64,000 bases of DNA from Hibiscus mutabilis. Lineage: Eukaryota; Streptophyta; Magnoliopsida; Malvales; Malvaceae. The first letter of the stretch is position 1. Every line of letters begins with the position of its first letter. This document shows, in pieces, positions 24,294 to 34,475 of this stretch. The stretch spans positions 5,456,001 to 5,520,000 of the forward strand of contig CM033752.1 in NCBI GenBank assembly GCA_019671005.1, given 5' to 3'. The position numbers were made by a program, and so were the translations under genes. The notes below the pieces were generated by a model. That model did no database searches and had not been told where the DNA came from. It was given only the letters and a program-made list of their open reading frames with translations.

Positions 24294-26816
24294 ATGGCTG
24301 GTGTTCTTCTTTGGGTTATATGTCCCAAAGGGAATGCCACTGCTTTGCTTAGCTTGATACCCAGAAGTGGGAACAAGCCAAAGAAGAGGTCTTTCAATGG
24401 GGTTTCGGCTATTTCGAGTGCTGTGGCTAACCCAGCCAGATCTTCAGAGCAGATGGTTTATGATGTGGTTTTAAAGCAGGCTGCTTTGGTTAAGGAACAA
24501 AGGGGGAGAAAAGCTTTGGATTTGGAGAAAAGAAGTGAAAAAACTGATGGGTTTACTGATTGGGATCTCTTGAATGAAGCTTATGATCGGTGTGGTGAAG
24601 TTTGTGCTGAGTATGCTAAGACTTTCTATTTGGGTACTTTGCTTCTACTTCTACTTCTACTTCTACTTCTACTTCTGCTTGAGCTTATGATTTACTTGGT
24701 TTTTTGGTTGTTAAGTTGATGATTACAATATTGTTTGTTGTTCTTGTTATTATTATATGTCTTTTACATGTTCATTCACATGGGGTCGATTTGACCCTTG
24801 TTTTATTTATTTAGTGATTCCCTGCTTTTTTTTGCTTTTTTTTAATGTATATAAAGTTTAGTTTTACTTCTTAGAATTAGGCTGTTTGGTTGCCGAGAAA
24901 AGGGTGAGGAAACTGATATGAAGCAAAAAAGTTGGGGACTGTTACTCTTTGTTTGATCAAAATACTTAAAAGAGCTTTTAAACTGCAAACTGCTACTCTT
25001 TAGGGTCACAAGAACATGGAAATGAATCTGGGATCAATGGTTCATGCAGTCACACTTCCTTTAAGTGTAGAATTCGAATAATTGCATTTGTAGCCTTTTC
25101 TCGAATTTCGGGTTGAGGCCATGAACATGGAAATTGCATTGAATTTATAGTATTTGTAGTCTTTTCTCGAATCTCGGGTTGAGACCTCATAAACTGTCTG
25201 TTGTTTCTTTCCAGGTACATTGCTTATGACACCTGAGCGTCGGAGAGCTGTTTGGGCGATTTACGGTATGTATGGTGACTTTGAGTAAGTCTTGCAATGT
25301 TGTTCTTTGAACTCACTGATTTTAGGCGGATTTATCCGTTGGCTAACTCACTCATTCAAACCATATGCGTTGCTTCTATGTCTTTCAAGCTTCTAAGTTG
25401 CTTATATTTTCTCTAATGTCTAAGTGTGTGTCTAGGTGTGTTTTAGGGTGTTATTAAAATGCGGATAAGTGTGTGTGTTGCAGTTTTCTAACATTTGCAT
25501 TCGGACCTGCGGTTTAATCTGGCCGATACATGCAGTCACTCTCAAGAGGTGGCATAGAGCGAGCCTAGGGTTTGAATCCTAGCTTTGGAACTTCTCCTAT
25601 TCTCTGCTTGTAGGCCTCCCTTGCATTGGAAAGAGAGCGAATTGCAATCAACATCATTGATGAAAGTTTCATTGTGTCCTATATTGCTTTGTCTCTTTAT
25701 TTTTTCTTGAAATATCTGTGTTTGATACTTTTCAAACATTTGTACTAGGATATGACCCGCAAAGTACGTGAAAAACACACTTTGGAGACAAATTCGTACC
25801 CGATAATACCGTTTGAGTTTGAGCACCATTGCTGGGTGTTTCATATTTGGACTTGGATATTAAACTTTTGCCTTCTGGTATGCAGTTTGGTGTAGGAGGA
25901 CTGATGAGCTTGTGGATGGACCTAATGCTACACACATTACACCCCGGGCTCTTGACCGATGGGAGAAAAGATTAGACGATCTTTTTGAAGGTCAACCTTA
26001 CGATATGCTTGACGCTGCTTTATCCAATACCGTCTCAAAGTACCCTGTAGATATACAGGTTTGCTGCAGTTTACTCGGTTAAAGACCTTCATATTTTGCA
26101 TGATCTTTGAGAATCAACCTTGGATTTTTCTGTGTTTCAGCCCTTCAAGGACATGATAGAAGGAATGAGATTAGATTTAAGGAAGTCCAGATATATGAAC
26201 TTCGATGAGCTCTACCTTTACTGCTACTATGTTGCTGGGACAGTTGGACTAATGAGTGTTCCAGTAATGGGAATCGCACCCGAATCGAAGGCATCAGTAG
26301 AGAGCGTCTATAACGCTGCATTGGCCCTTGGAATTGCTAATCAGCTTACAAATATACTCAGAGATGTTGGTGAAGAGTAAGTCCAATGGTACCAAAACTT
26401 TGTAGTTTTCACTTTCTGATAAACTCAAGTGTTTTCTCATAGTTTGTATGCATTTCCCTAGTGCTAGGAGAGGAAGAGTATATCTACCACAAGACGAACT
26501 GGCACGGTTTGGACTATCAGACGACGACATATTCTGCGGACAAGTAACGGACAGGTGGAGGAACTTTATGAAAGACCAGATAAAACGAGCAAGGATGTTC
26601 TTCGATGAGGCAGAAAAGGGTGTTTCCGAGCTGAATTCTGCAAGCAGATGGCCGGTGTGGGCATCGCTGTTGTTGTATCGACAGATATTGGACGCCATCG
26701 AAGAAAATGATTATAACAATTTCAGCGAAAGAGCTTATGTAGGGAAGGTAAAGAAATTTGCATCACTTCCAGTGGCATATGGAAGAGCACTTATGGGTAC
26801 TTCCAAATTGATCTGA
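24294..26816 (+). CDS. PSY: Phytoene synthase, plastid (5 coding exons)
   Basis: Joins two geranylgeranyl diphosphates to 15-cis-phytoene, the committed step of carotenoid synthesis in plastids. Exons: 24294-24633, 25215-25265, 25886-26058, 26141-26376, 26462-26816. All introns are GT..AG and the phases fit, giving 1155 nt and 384 residues. The start is the first ATG of an open frame with the family-like MAGVLLWV opening. Residues 1 to about 60 form a basic/Ser-rich plastid transit-type leader. The core begins near YDVVLKQAALV. The two Asp-rich substrate/Mg motifs are DELVD (137-141) and DVGED (263-267, split by intron 4). EYAKTFYLGT, VWCRRTDEL, LGIANQLTNILRD and RGRVYLPQDEL are textbook squalene/phytoene-synthase blocks. 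Exons of 51, 173 and 236 bp match sizes I recall as conserved in plant PSY genes. The last exon (355 bp) equals the usual 193-bp exon plus the terminal exon, so the last intron seems absent. No lesion was seen, so it is likely functional. Confidence 0.96.
24642..24676 (+). repeat. TTCTAC microsatellite at the start of PSY intron 1
   Basis: About six copies of TTCTAC begin eight bases after the exon 1 donor (GT at 24634). Retention of this intron would add a leucine run to the protein. Confidence 0.9.
25079..25190 (+). repeat. Direct duplication in PSY intron 1
   Basis: TTGTAGCCTTTTCTCGAATT plus TCGGGTTGAGGCC (about 25087-25121) is repeated as TTGTAGTCTTTTCTCGAATC plus TCGGGTTGAGACC about 67 bp downstream. 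Confidence 0.8.
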
Positions 26817-27146
26817 AATTTGTCATTTTGCCTCTGATTCTCTTTTTCTTTTGCATATATAAAAAAAATTTATCAGGAAATTTGTTTTTGATTTGTTGCA
26901 ATGCAGCAAGTAAAATTAGTCAGTTAATTTTTTTTTACTGATTTTGTGGGTAAAAACCTTAAAAATGTAAGATGGTATATGGTCTTAGTTAAAACCTGTA
27001 ATATATTTCAAGCTCAGTGAAGTATAAGAAAAAAAAAAGGGGCCTTCAGATACATGCAAGACAGCAGCTAAGAGGGACTAACCTTTAAAGCAAGAAAGGT
27101 CTATTTTAATTTTGATAACGAATAAATTGACTTTTTAAAATAAGTA
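26817..27146 (+). other. 3' flank of PSY
   Basis: The 330 bp between the PSY stop and the MULE terminus, presumably the 3' UTR and terminator region. No clear AATAAA was seen. Confidence 0.4.
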
Positions 27147-27435
27147 GGATTTAAGGTAAAAACTATAGTGAATTGAAGACGTCACTTTGAATTTTTTAAT
27201 AATTTAAATTTAAATTTCAAGGTGGCGTCTTGAGCCAAATTACGGAACTTGAGTCGCGAATCAGCAACTGTAGCGAAAAGAGTGGTCAGATGTGTCAGCC
27301 GAATAAAGCTGGCTTAACAAGACGCCACGAGCAGATGACGTGCAGGTCTGACAGATTCTTCTTGGGACGCCATCTGCAAGTGGCGACATAAAGCTTGGAC
27401 GCCATCTGCAGGTGGCGTCAGGATGTCTATATATA
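27147..27435 (+). repeat. Left MULE terminal region with palindromic subrepeats
   Basis: The inverted-repeat arm includes two units of the type GGACGCCATCTGCAGGTGGC-GTC (27366-27391 and 27399-27421). Each is nearly a palindrome around CTGCAG. A (TA)n run follows at 27428-27446. Confidence 0.8.
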
Positions 27436-27562
27436 TATATATATAGCACTTGCCCGGGAATTTTTGTTCTTTTGTTGTTTATTTCAAAAAAATCAATTTG
27501 AAGGAGTTTTGGGTAGTGTTTTTGGTAAATTAAGAGAGTCAGTGGTGTGATCGAATATCACG

Positions 27563-28578
27563 ATGGATTGTGACACCGAAAATGTTTATGGTCGTTGGGG
27601 CGAAATAGTTGATGATTTCAGCGAGGACGACGAAAATGTTATACCAATGGCAGAATATGATGATGTCAAGTTGCTTGATGTTGATGTTGTTAGGACCTGC
27701 TCAGGGCTATGATCTTGATGTTGAGGAAGATGTTTGGGCAGTAGCGTTTGCTAGATATAGATTGGCTGATGAGTCGTCGGTTTGGGGTTATGTTCAACCG
27801 AAGCCGCAGCAACCGGAGGCCAATCTTCCAGTGTACATGCCTCTAGTCCACATGTATGAGGTGGACAATGTTGCAATGCGGGATCAAGAATATGAGGCAC
27901 GTGTATTTTGTCATTCTTCAACCTCAGCCTCAACCGACAGGGAATTGAAACTCAGAGGTTAACTCGATACAAAGAAATATGCTCAGTTAGCAATCAATGA
28001 GTACTTCGTCAGACGTCATATGCAATCTTGTGTTGTTGAATCTGATAGCGGAACATATTGTGTAAGGTGCATGAATTGGAGGAGCAAATGTAACTGGAGG
28101 ATAAGAGTTTCGTATATGAAACGAAAGAAGATGTGGGAGGTCAGAAGGTTCATTGATCAACATTCATGTACCATGACTTCAATCACACAAGACTACATAA
28201 ACCTTGACTCCGATTTGATATGCGCTTACACAAAGTTGTTGGTTGAGAAGAATCCGAGGATCGCCATTGCAGTGTTGGTAGCATCGATCCGTGCACAGCT
28301 TGGATACATCCCATCTTACTATAAGGCGTGGATGGCGAAGCAAAAGGCGATGTCGTTGTTTATGGCGATTGGGATAGATCATATAATGAGCTACCGGCTC
28401 TATTACGAGCAATGCAAGTATTTATCCCCGGAATTACAGTGGAGTACGAAATGTTGCCGGCGGTAACACTACAAGGTGAAGTAATTCCCGAAAAAAGAAT
28501 ATTCAGTAAGTTATTCTGGGCATTTCAGCCGTGCATTAAGGATTCGCATTCTGCAAACGTATGATTCAAATTGATGGT
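27563..28578 (+). pseudogene. MULE transposase, N-terminal half (broken)
   Basis: Start of a MURA-type transposase. The ATG at 27563 opens MDCDTENVYGRWGEIVDD. A frameshift near 27690-27710 moves the reading to RYRLADESSVWGYV. A TAA-type stop lies after LKLRG at about 27960, and the MuDR-family DNA-binding block follows (KYAQLAINEYFVRRHMQS, then WRIRVS and VRRFIDQHSC). A second frameshift at about 28345 lies after AWMAKQKAM. The last piece, LFWAFQPC, leads to IDGT, where the first catalytic Asp of the DDE triad is expected. At that point (28579-28583) the LTR array interrupts it. The rest continues at 38299. Confidence 0.85.
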
Positions 28579-28583
28579 ACATG

Positions 28584-29639
28584 TGTAGCGATGTTTTTTC
28601 TCGCTAAAAAATAATGTTTTTTATTATTTTGAATTTTTGGAAAATATTTTCTTCCGCGTGGAGTTTTAGAAAACCCGCATTTTATTTAAAATTGGAGTCG
28701 CCACCGGCCACTCAAGGTGGACCGGACACCGTAGAAAACCAGAGATTTCAAAATATCGGGTTCGGGAGTTTGATTCTGGATGGGGGAAGGATTAGCACCC
28801 CCCACACCGCCCAAAAATTGGTACTTTAATAATTACCGCTTTATTAATATTAAATTTTCCAGATTTAAAGTGACGATTAAATTAAAATTTGGTTATAGGT
28901 GCGAGTAAATTTTAAAGGCCCCGTTATTCGAGAGTAAACGTCCAACCACTATCACTACGCTTGATACTGGCCCCGTTTACACTCGAATAAAAGGGCACCA
29001 CATTGACAAAATATATGTTCGTTATGTAAACTTAAAATACATGGCAAATATAAATAAATACATTGCGATAAAAATATAAATAAATACTAACATAATAAAA
29101 TACTAATATAACATAAATAAAATACTAATCTAAAACATAAATAAACATACAAATTAAAAACACAACCTTAAATTAACTACTACTTCATTAAAATATAAAA
29201 ATTACAACATAAAAAAAAAAGAAAACATACCTAACTAGGAGTTCGAACGACGAACCCCGACTGGACCCCACCGAGATCTACCACGACCTCTCCAAAAATA
29301 TTAACTAGATCGGACCTAAAATAGGACCCGATCGAACCGACTAGGACCGAGGACACTTTGCCTCGATCTCAGCTGGCAGAGCCTAAGCTCCTTATTATTC
29401 GCCAACCATATATGCCGATTCAAATTGGCTTGCTTTGCCAATTTCAATTTTTGCTTGATTGCCATTCTTTGCTTCTTGCCATTTCTTCCCTATTTTATAG
29501 GGGTGAGGAGGTGACGTGGAGCTTTGTGCTCCACTCCCTCCCCCCTTTTTATTATTAATTTTTTTACTTTTTTAGATTAATAATATTATTACAACAATAC
29601 TAAAAATACTAAAACCCGGACAAAAAATGAGTGATTACG
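28584..29639 (-). repeat. LTR copy A (3' LTR of the array)
   Basis: 1056 bp. Starts TGTAGCGATG right after the target duplication and ends GATTACG; the terminal base of the usual GATTACA differs. A leftward TATA-type block is present near 29490 (CCTATTTTATAGG). Confidence 0.88.
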
Positions 29640-32600
29640 ATTTGCCCTCTTTGCTTGTTCTTGTGAAACGAGAACAAAGCAAAGATCAAAAGCACTCATT
29701 TTTTGTCTTATCTAACTAAATTTCTCTCCTTTTGACGCGTCTTTTTTTCTTTGGTAGATCTTCATTCTCTTGGTAGCATGTCTTCTTTCTTGTTTTGGTT
29801 GATCCACCTTGTCACTCTCGAAGCAAAGCCTTCAAAATGGGGTTGTTTGTTGAGGAAGCCAAACCGAGTTCTACTTGCTACATTATTGGTAATAAGCTAA
29901 TACCTAAAGAGAGTTCGACCCAGCTGCAACACCGACGAAGAGGCAGGGTCTACAAAATTCGATCCAGCTGCAACACTGACGAGGAGCCAAGACTGATAGG
30001 TGAAAGTTCTGATGTCTGATCCAGCTACAACTCTGACGAAGAGGCAAGATCAAAAAACTGACAATTTTCTCTCTTTTTTGTTTTTTTCCTTTTTTCTTTT
30101 TTTTTCTATTTTTTCTTTTTCTTTTTTTCTCTTTCTCTTTTTTCTCTTTTTTTTAAGTGATCAAGTTGCGACTCTGACGAAGAGGCATGATCAGAATTTG
30201 GTTGAAAGCTCATTTTTATTTTTTTTTCTTTTTTCTTTTTCTTTTTTTTTGTTTTCTAGCTACAACATTAATAAAGAAAACTTGAAAATCAGTAAAGTTA
30301 GAGAAACATAAATATTAACTGGAACCCTACTACACCATCAGCGGATAAGTAGGACAGCAGCAACTGGGACCTAGCCACTCCATCAGCGGAGGACTGGATC
30401 GGATAATAACGACACAGAACCGCTACACCATCACGGAGAGCGGATCGAGAGGGCGACGGAGCTTGGACCCGGTCACTCCCATCACGGAGAGGATGGATTG
30501 GACAATTACGACCTGGAACCAGCTACACCATCAGTGGAGAGCAGGATCAGAGGACGACGGGAGCTTGGACCCGGTCACTCCATCAGCGGAGGACTGGATT
30601 GGACAATAACGACCTGGAACCAGCTACACCATCAGTGGAGAGCAGGATTAGAGGACGACGGGAGCTTGGACCCGGTCACTCCATCAGCGGAGGACTGGAT
30701 AATGACGACCTGAAACCGGCTACACCATCAGCGGAGAGCAGGATCTGAGGACGACGACAGCTTGGACCCGGCCACTCTATCAGCGGAGAACCGAATTGGA
30801 CAATGATGACCTGAAACCAGCTACACCATCAGCGGAGAGCAGGATCTGAGGGCGACGGGAGCTTAGACCTAGCAACTCCATCAGGGGAGAGCAAGATTTG
30901 ATAATGCCGACCTAAAACCGTCTACACCATTAGCGGAGAGCATGATCAGAGGACGACGATAGCTTGTACTTGCCACTCCATCAGCGGAGGAATGGTTCGG
31001 GCGATGAAAGTTGATAAATTCATTTTGATTTTCACTTCGTTCATTTTTTGATTTTTTCGACTTTCTTTTTTCATTTTTTCATTTTTTGATTTTTTTTCGA
31101 CTTTTGATTTTTTGATTTTTTTCTGATTTTTTTTCAACTCTATTTTTTTGGTAATTTTTCTTTTTTCTTGAACTATACAAAGAAGTAAGACTTGAGGAAA
31201 ATTAGGTCTGGTTGCACCGTCAGCAGAGAAACAAGACTTGAATACAAATTTGATCTGTTTGGGGAAAGGTTCGGATCTGTTGCACCATCAACGGAGAAAC
31301 GAGATCTTTAGGATGTCTATATTGTTGCTTCATCAGCGGTAAAACAGAATCTGAAAATTATTGGCCTATCAACAATGACGAAGGCAAGATCTGGAAAAGG
31401 CTACTTCTGCTGCTCTACTGGCGGAGAGGTATGACCTAAAAATGAAAAAAAAACATTAATCAGTAAATGTTCACAAAATTTGTCACTGTTACCTTTTATT
31501 GATGTTTCAGCATTCTCTTTGTGTTTAGCCTCCTCTAAGACTAGGGTTGGCCTTCTTGTCATTGCCCCCATGCCGAGGGTACTCGGTCTCTTTTTGAACC
31601 TTTTTGTAAGCAAAAATGCATGAATTTTATGCCTAAATGCATGGTGACTTCGGTGTATGCACTGAACATAGATGTACGCAAAAATAATGAATACAACTAA
31701 ATGCATGAATGTGATATGATTTTTTTGGCCCTCAATGGGATGCCCCTGACTCCTCACTGGTCCTGTCAGGATCTTGGTCTTTTGCATATGACGGTGCCCT
31801 AACCTCTTCTTGGGTTTGATTATCCATCTGGGTGCATGCCCTAACATTTTGTTCGTTTTTATGCCATCGTCTGAAATTGATCTTGAATTTGACACTTTGA
31901 GTGTGGATTCTGTTGCCCCCTAGGTTGGGTTTATAAATTGTGTTGGTTCATGGCAGCTCGTTACTATTATTATTTTGGATTAGGTGCATTTTTGCAAACC
32001 GTGGTCAAAGATGCAAAAGAGTTTGACTCAACAATGAAGGTTGGACCTTGGCTAATAATGCCCCGCACCGAGGACTTGTTATAGGCATAATGTTTGTAAA
32101 AGATGTGGGGCTTTTGGACATGCCCCAAGACCAGACTTTTGTAAGAGGCTTTGTAAGGTGCTAGATCGACCATCTTCGTTGTATTTAATGGGGCAACCCG
32201 AGAATTAGTTTTATTATTCTGAAAATGAATGCATGCAAAATTTGTCCTAAAACGATGCAATGCAAAATTAAGATTGTGATGATGTTGTGCAATGATGCAG
32301 GTGAAATCAATGCGATGAGAATAAAATAAAACGAGTTAGTACCAAATAAAATGATTAAATAAAACAAATGATATATATAACAAAAATAGAGTAATAAAAA
32401 CTGTACATAAACAAGAAATAATACACTAGAGCCTAAATAGGGTGACCACTAATCGGGCAGAGTTTCACATGGCTCTAAAGGGTTGGCTCATACGGCTCAC
32501 TATATGCAGTTTTGGTGCTAAGAGGTACCCGAATTGTCCTCGCTGTCCTCTACTAAGAGTAGCAAGGCCTCCAGTCATCACCCATTATAGGCTCCTTACA

Positions 32601-32935
32601 ACCAGGTTCAATTCAGGGGGACCCATTCGCTTATACCCATACGAAGGAACGATATCCTCACGAAAGTATAAGGTACTCGAGCCCCGAAGGTACTTGCTAG
32701 GCCCATACGGGAGAACGATATCTCCACGAAAGCATTAGCATTTCCCCCACTTAAAAACGGGTTTATATGCCATATTTTAAATACGTTAAAATGAACGCGT
32801 AATTATAACCGAATGTTAGTTTAATAGTCACTTAAATCCGAAATTTCTGATATTAATAAAGCGGTAATTATTTGAAAAAAGCTCGACTCTCATTTGTTTT
32901 TGAAAAACAAAAAATGTCCCAAATGAGTCGTCATC
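29640..32935 (-). repeat. Internal region 1 of the array (non-coding)
   Basis: 3.3 kb with no retroviral domain on either strand. Repeats of CAACACCGACGAAGAGGCA type lie at 29925-30200. T-rich tracts (TTTTTCTTTTT) lie at 30063-30155 and 31025-31150, with a ~100-bp tandem array between them. Leftward open frames such as 31895-31401 and 32260-31970 are conserved in the second copy but match no family I know. Confidence 0.8.
30374..30990. repeat. ~100-bp tandem repeat array, about six units
   Basis: Unit pattern: CACTCCATCAGCGGAGGACT, a GACAATAACGACCTGGAACC block, GCTACACCATCAGTGGAGAG, then GAGGACGACGGGAGCTTGGA. Each unit is itself two half-repeats sharing CCATCAGCGGAG. Confidence 0.9.
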
Positions 32936-33976
32936 ATAGCGATGTTTTTCTCGCTAAAAAGGATGTTTTTATTATTTTGAATTTTTGGAAAATATTTTCT
33001 TCCGCGTGGAGTTTTAGAAAACCCGCATTTTATTTAAAATTGAGTCGCCACCGCCACTCAAGGTGGACCGGACACCGTAGAAAACCGAGATTTCAAAATA
33101 TCGGGTTCGAGTCGATTCTGGATGGGGAAGGATTAGCACCCCACACCGCCCAAAATTGGTACTTTAATAATTACCGCTTTATTAATATTAAATTTTCCGG
33201 ATTTAAAGTGACGATTAAATTAAAATTTGGTTATAGGTGCGAGTAAATTTTAAAGGCCCCGTTATTCGAGAGTAAACGTCCAACCACTATCACTACGCTT
33301 GATACTGGCCCCGTTTACACTCGAATAAAAGGGCACCACATTGACAAAATATATGTTCGTTATGTAAACTTAAAAAACATGGCAAATATAAATAAATACA
33401 TTGCGATAAAAATATAAATAAATACTAACATAATAAAATACTAATATAACATAAATAAAATATTAATCTAAAACATAGATAAACATACAAATTAAAAACA
33501 CAATTTTAAATTAACTACTACTTCATTAAAATATAAAAATTACAACATAAAAAAAAAAAAGAAAACATACCTAACTAGGAGTTCGAACGACAAACCCCGA
33601 CTGGACCCCACCGAGATCTACCACGACCTCTCCAAAAATATTAACTAGATTGGACCTAAAATAGGACCCCGATCGAACCGACTAGGACCGAGGACATCGC
33701 CTCGATCTCTGGCTGGCCGGAGCCTAAGCTCCTTTATTCGCCAACCCTTATGCCGATTCAAATTGGCTTGCTGCCAATTTCAATTTTTGCTTGATTGCCA
33801 TTCTTTGCTTCTTGCCGCTTTTCCTATTTATAGGGGTGAGGAGGGTGACGTGGAGCTTTGTGCTCCACTCCCCTCCCCCCTTTTTTTATTATTAATTTTT
33901 TTACTTTTTTAGATTAATAATATTATTACAACAATACTAAAAATACTAAAACCCGGACAAAAAATGAGTGATTATG
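32936..33976 (-). repeat. LTR copy B (middle LTR)
   Basis: 1041 bp. Its left edge is altered (CATCATAGCGATG instead of CATCTGTAGCGATG) and its right edge is GATTATG. It is followed by the same GATTTGCCCTCTTTGC as copy A, so it is the junction LTR shared by the two internals. Confidence 0.88.
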
Positions 33977-34444
33977 ATTTGCCCTCTTTGCTTGTTCTTG
34001 TGAAACGAGAACAAAGCAAAGATCAAAAGACTCATTTTTGTCTTATCTCAACTAAATTTCTCTCCTTTTGACGCGTCTTTTTTCTTTGGTAGATCTTCAT
34101 TCTCTTGGATGTCTTCTTTTTCTTGTTTTGGTTGATCCACCTTGTCACTCTCGTGAAGCAAAGCCTTCAAAATGGGGGTTGTTTGTTGAGGAAGCCAAAC
34201 CGAGTTCTACTTGCTACATTATTGGTAATAAGCTAATACCTAAAGAGAGTTCGACCCACCGCAACACCGACGAAGAGGCGGGGTCTACAAAATTCGATCC
34301 AAATTGCAACACCGACGAGAGCCAAGACCGATAGGTGAAAGTTCGATGTCCGATCCAATACAACTCGATTGAAGAGGCAAGATCAAAAAACTGACAATTT
34401 TCTCTTTTTTTTTTTTTCCTTTTTTTTTTTTTTTTTTTTTTTCT

Positions 34445-34475
<31 letters not shown>

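Noticed and set aside
24294..24719. 141-codon ORF ending in a long leucine run
   Set aside because: It is PSY exon 1 plus read-through into intron 1; the donor at 24634 and the exon 2 match show the correct join.
30000..30311. Phe-rich 103-codon ORF
   Set aside because: Translation of a T-rich low-complexity tract in the retrotransposon interior.
30374..30990. Possible CRISPR-like array
   Set aside because: Units are contiguous ~100-bp tandem repeats without unique spacers, in plant TE sequence.
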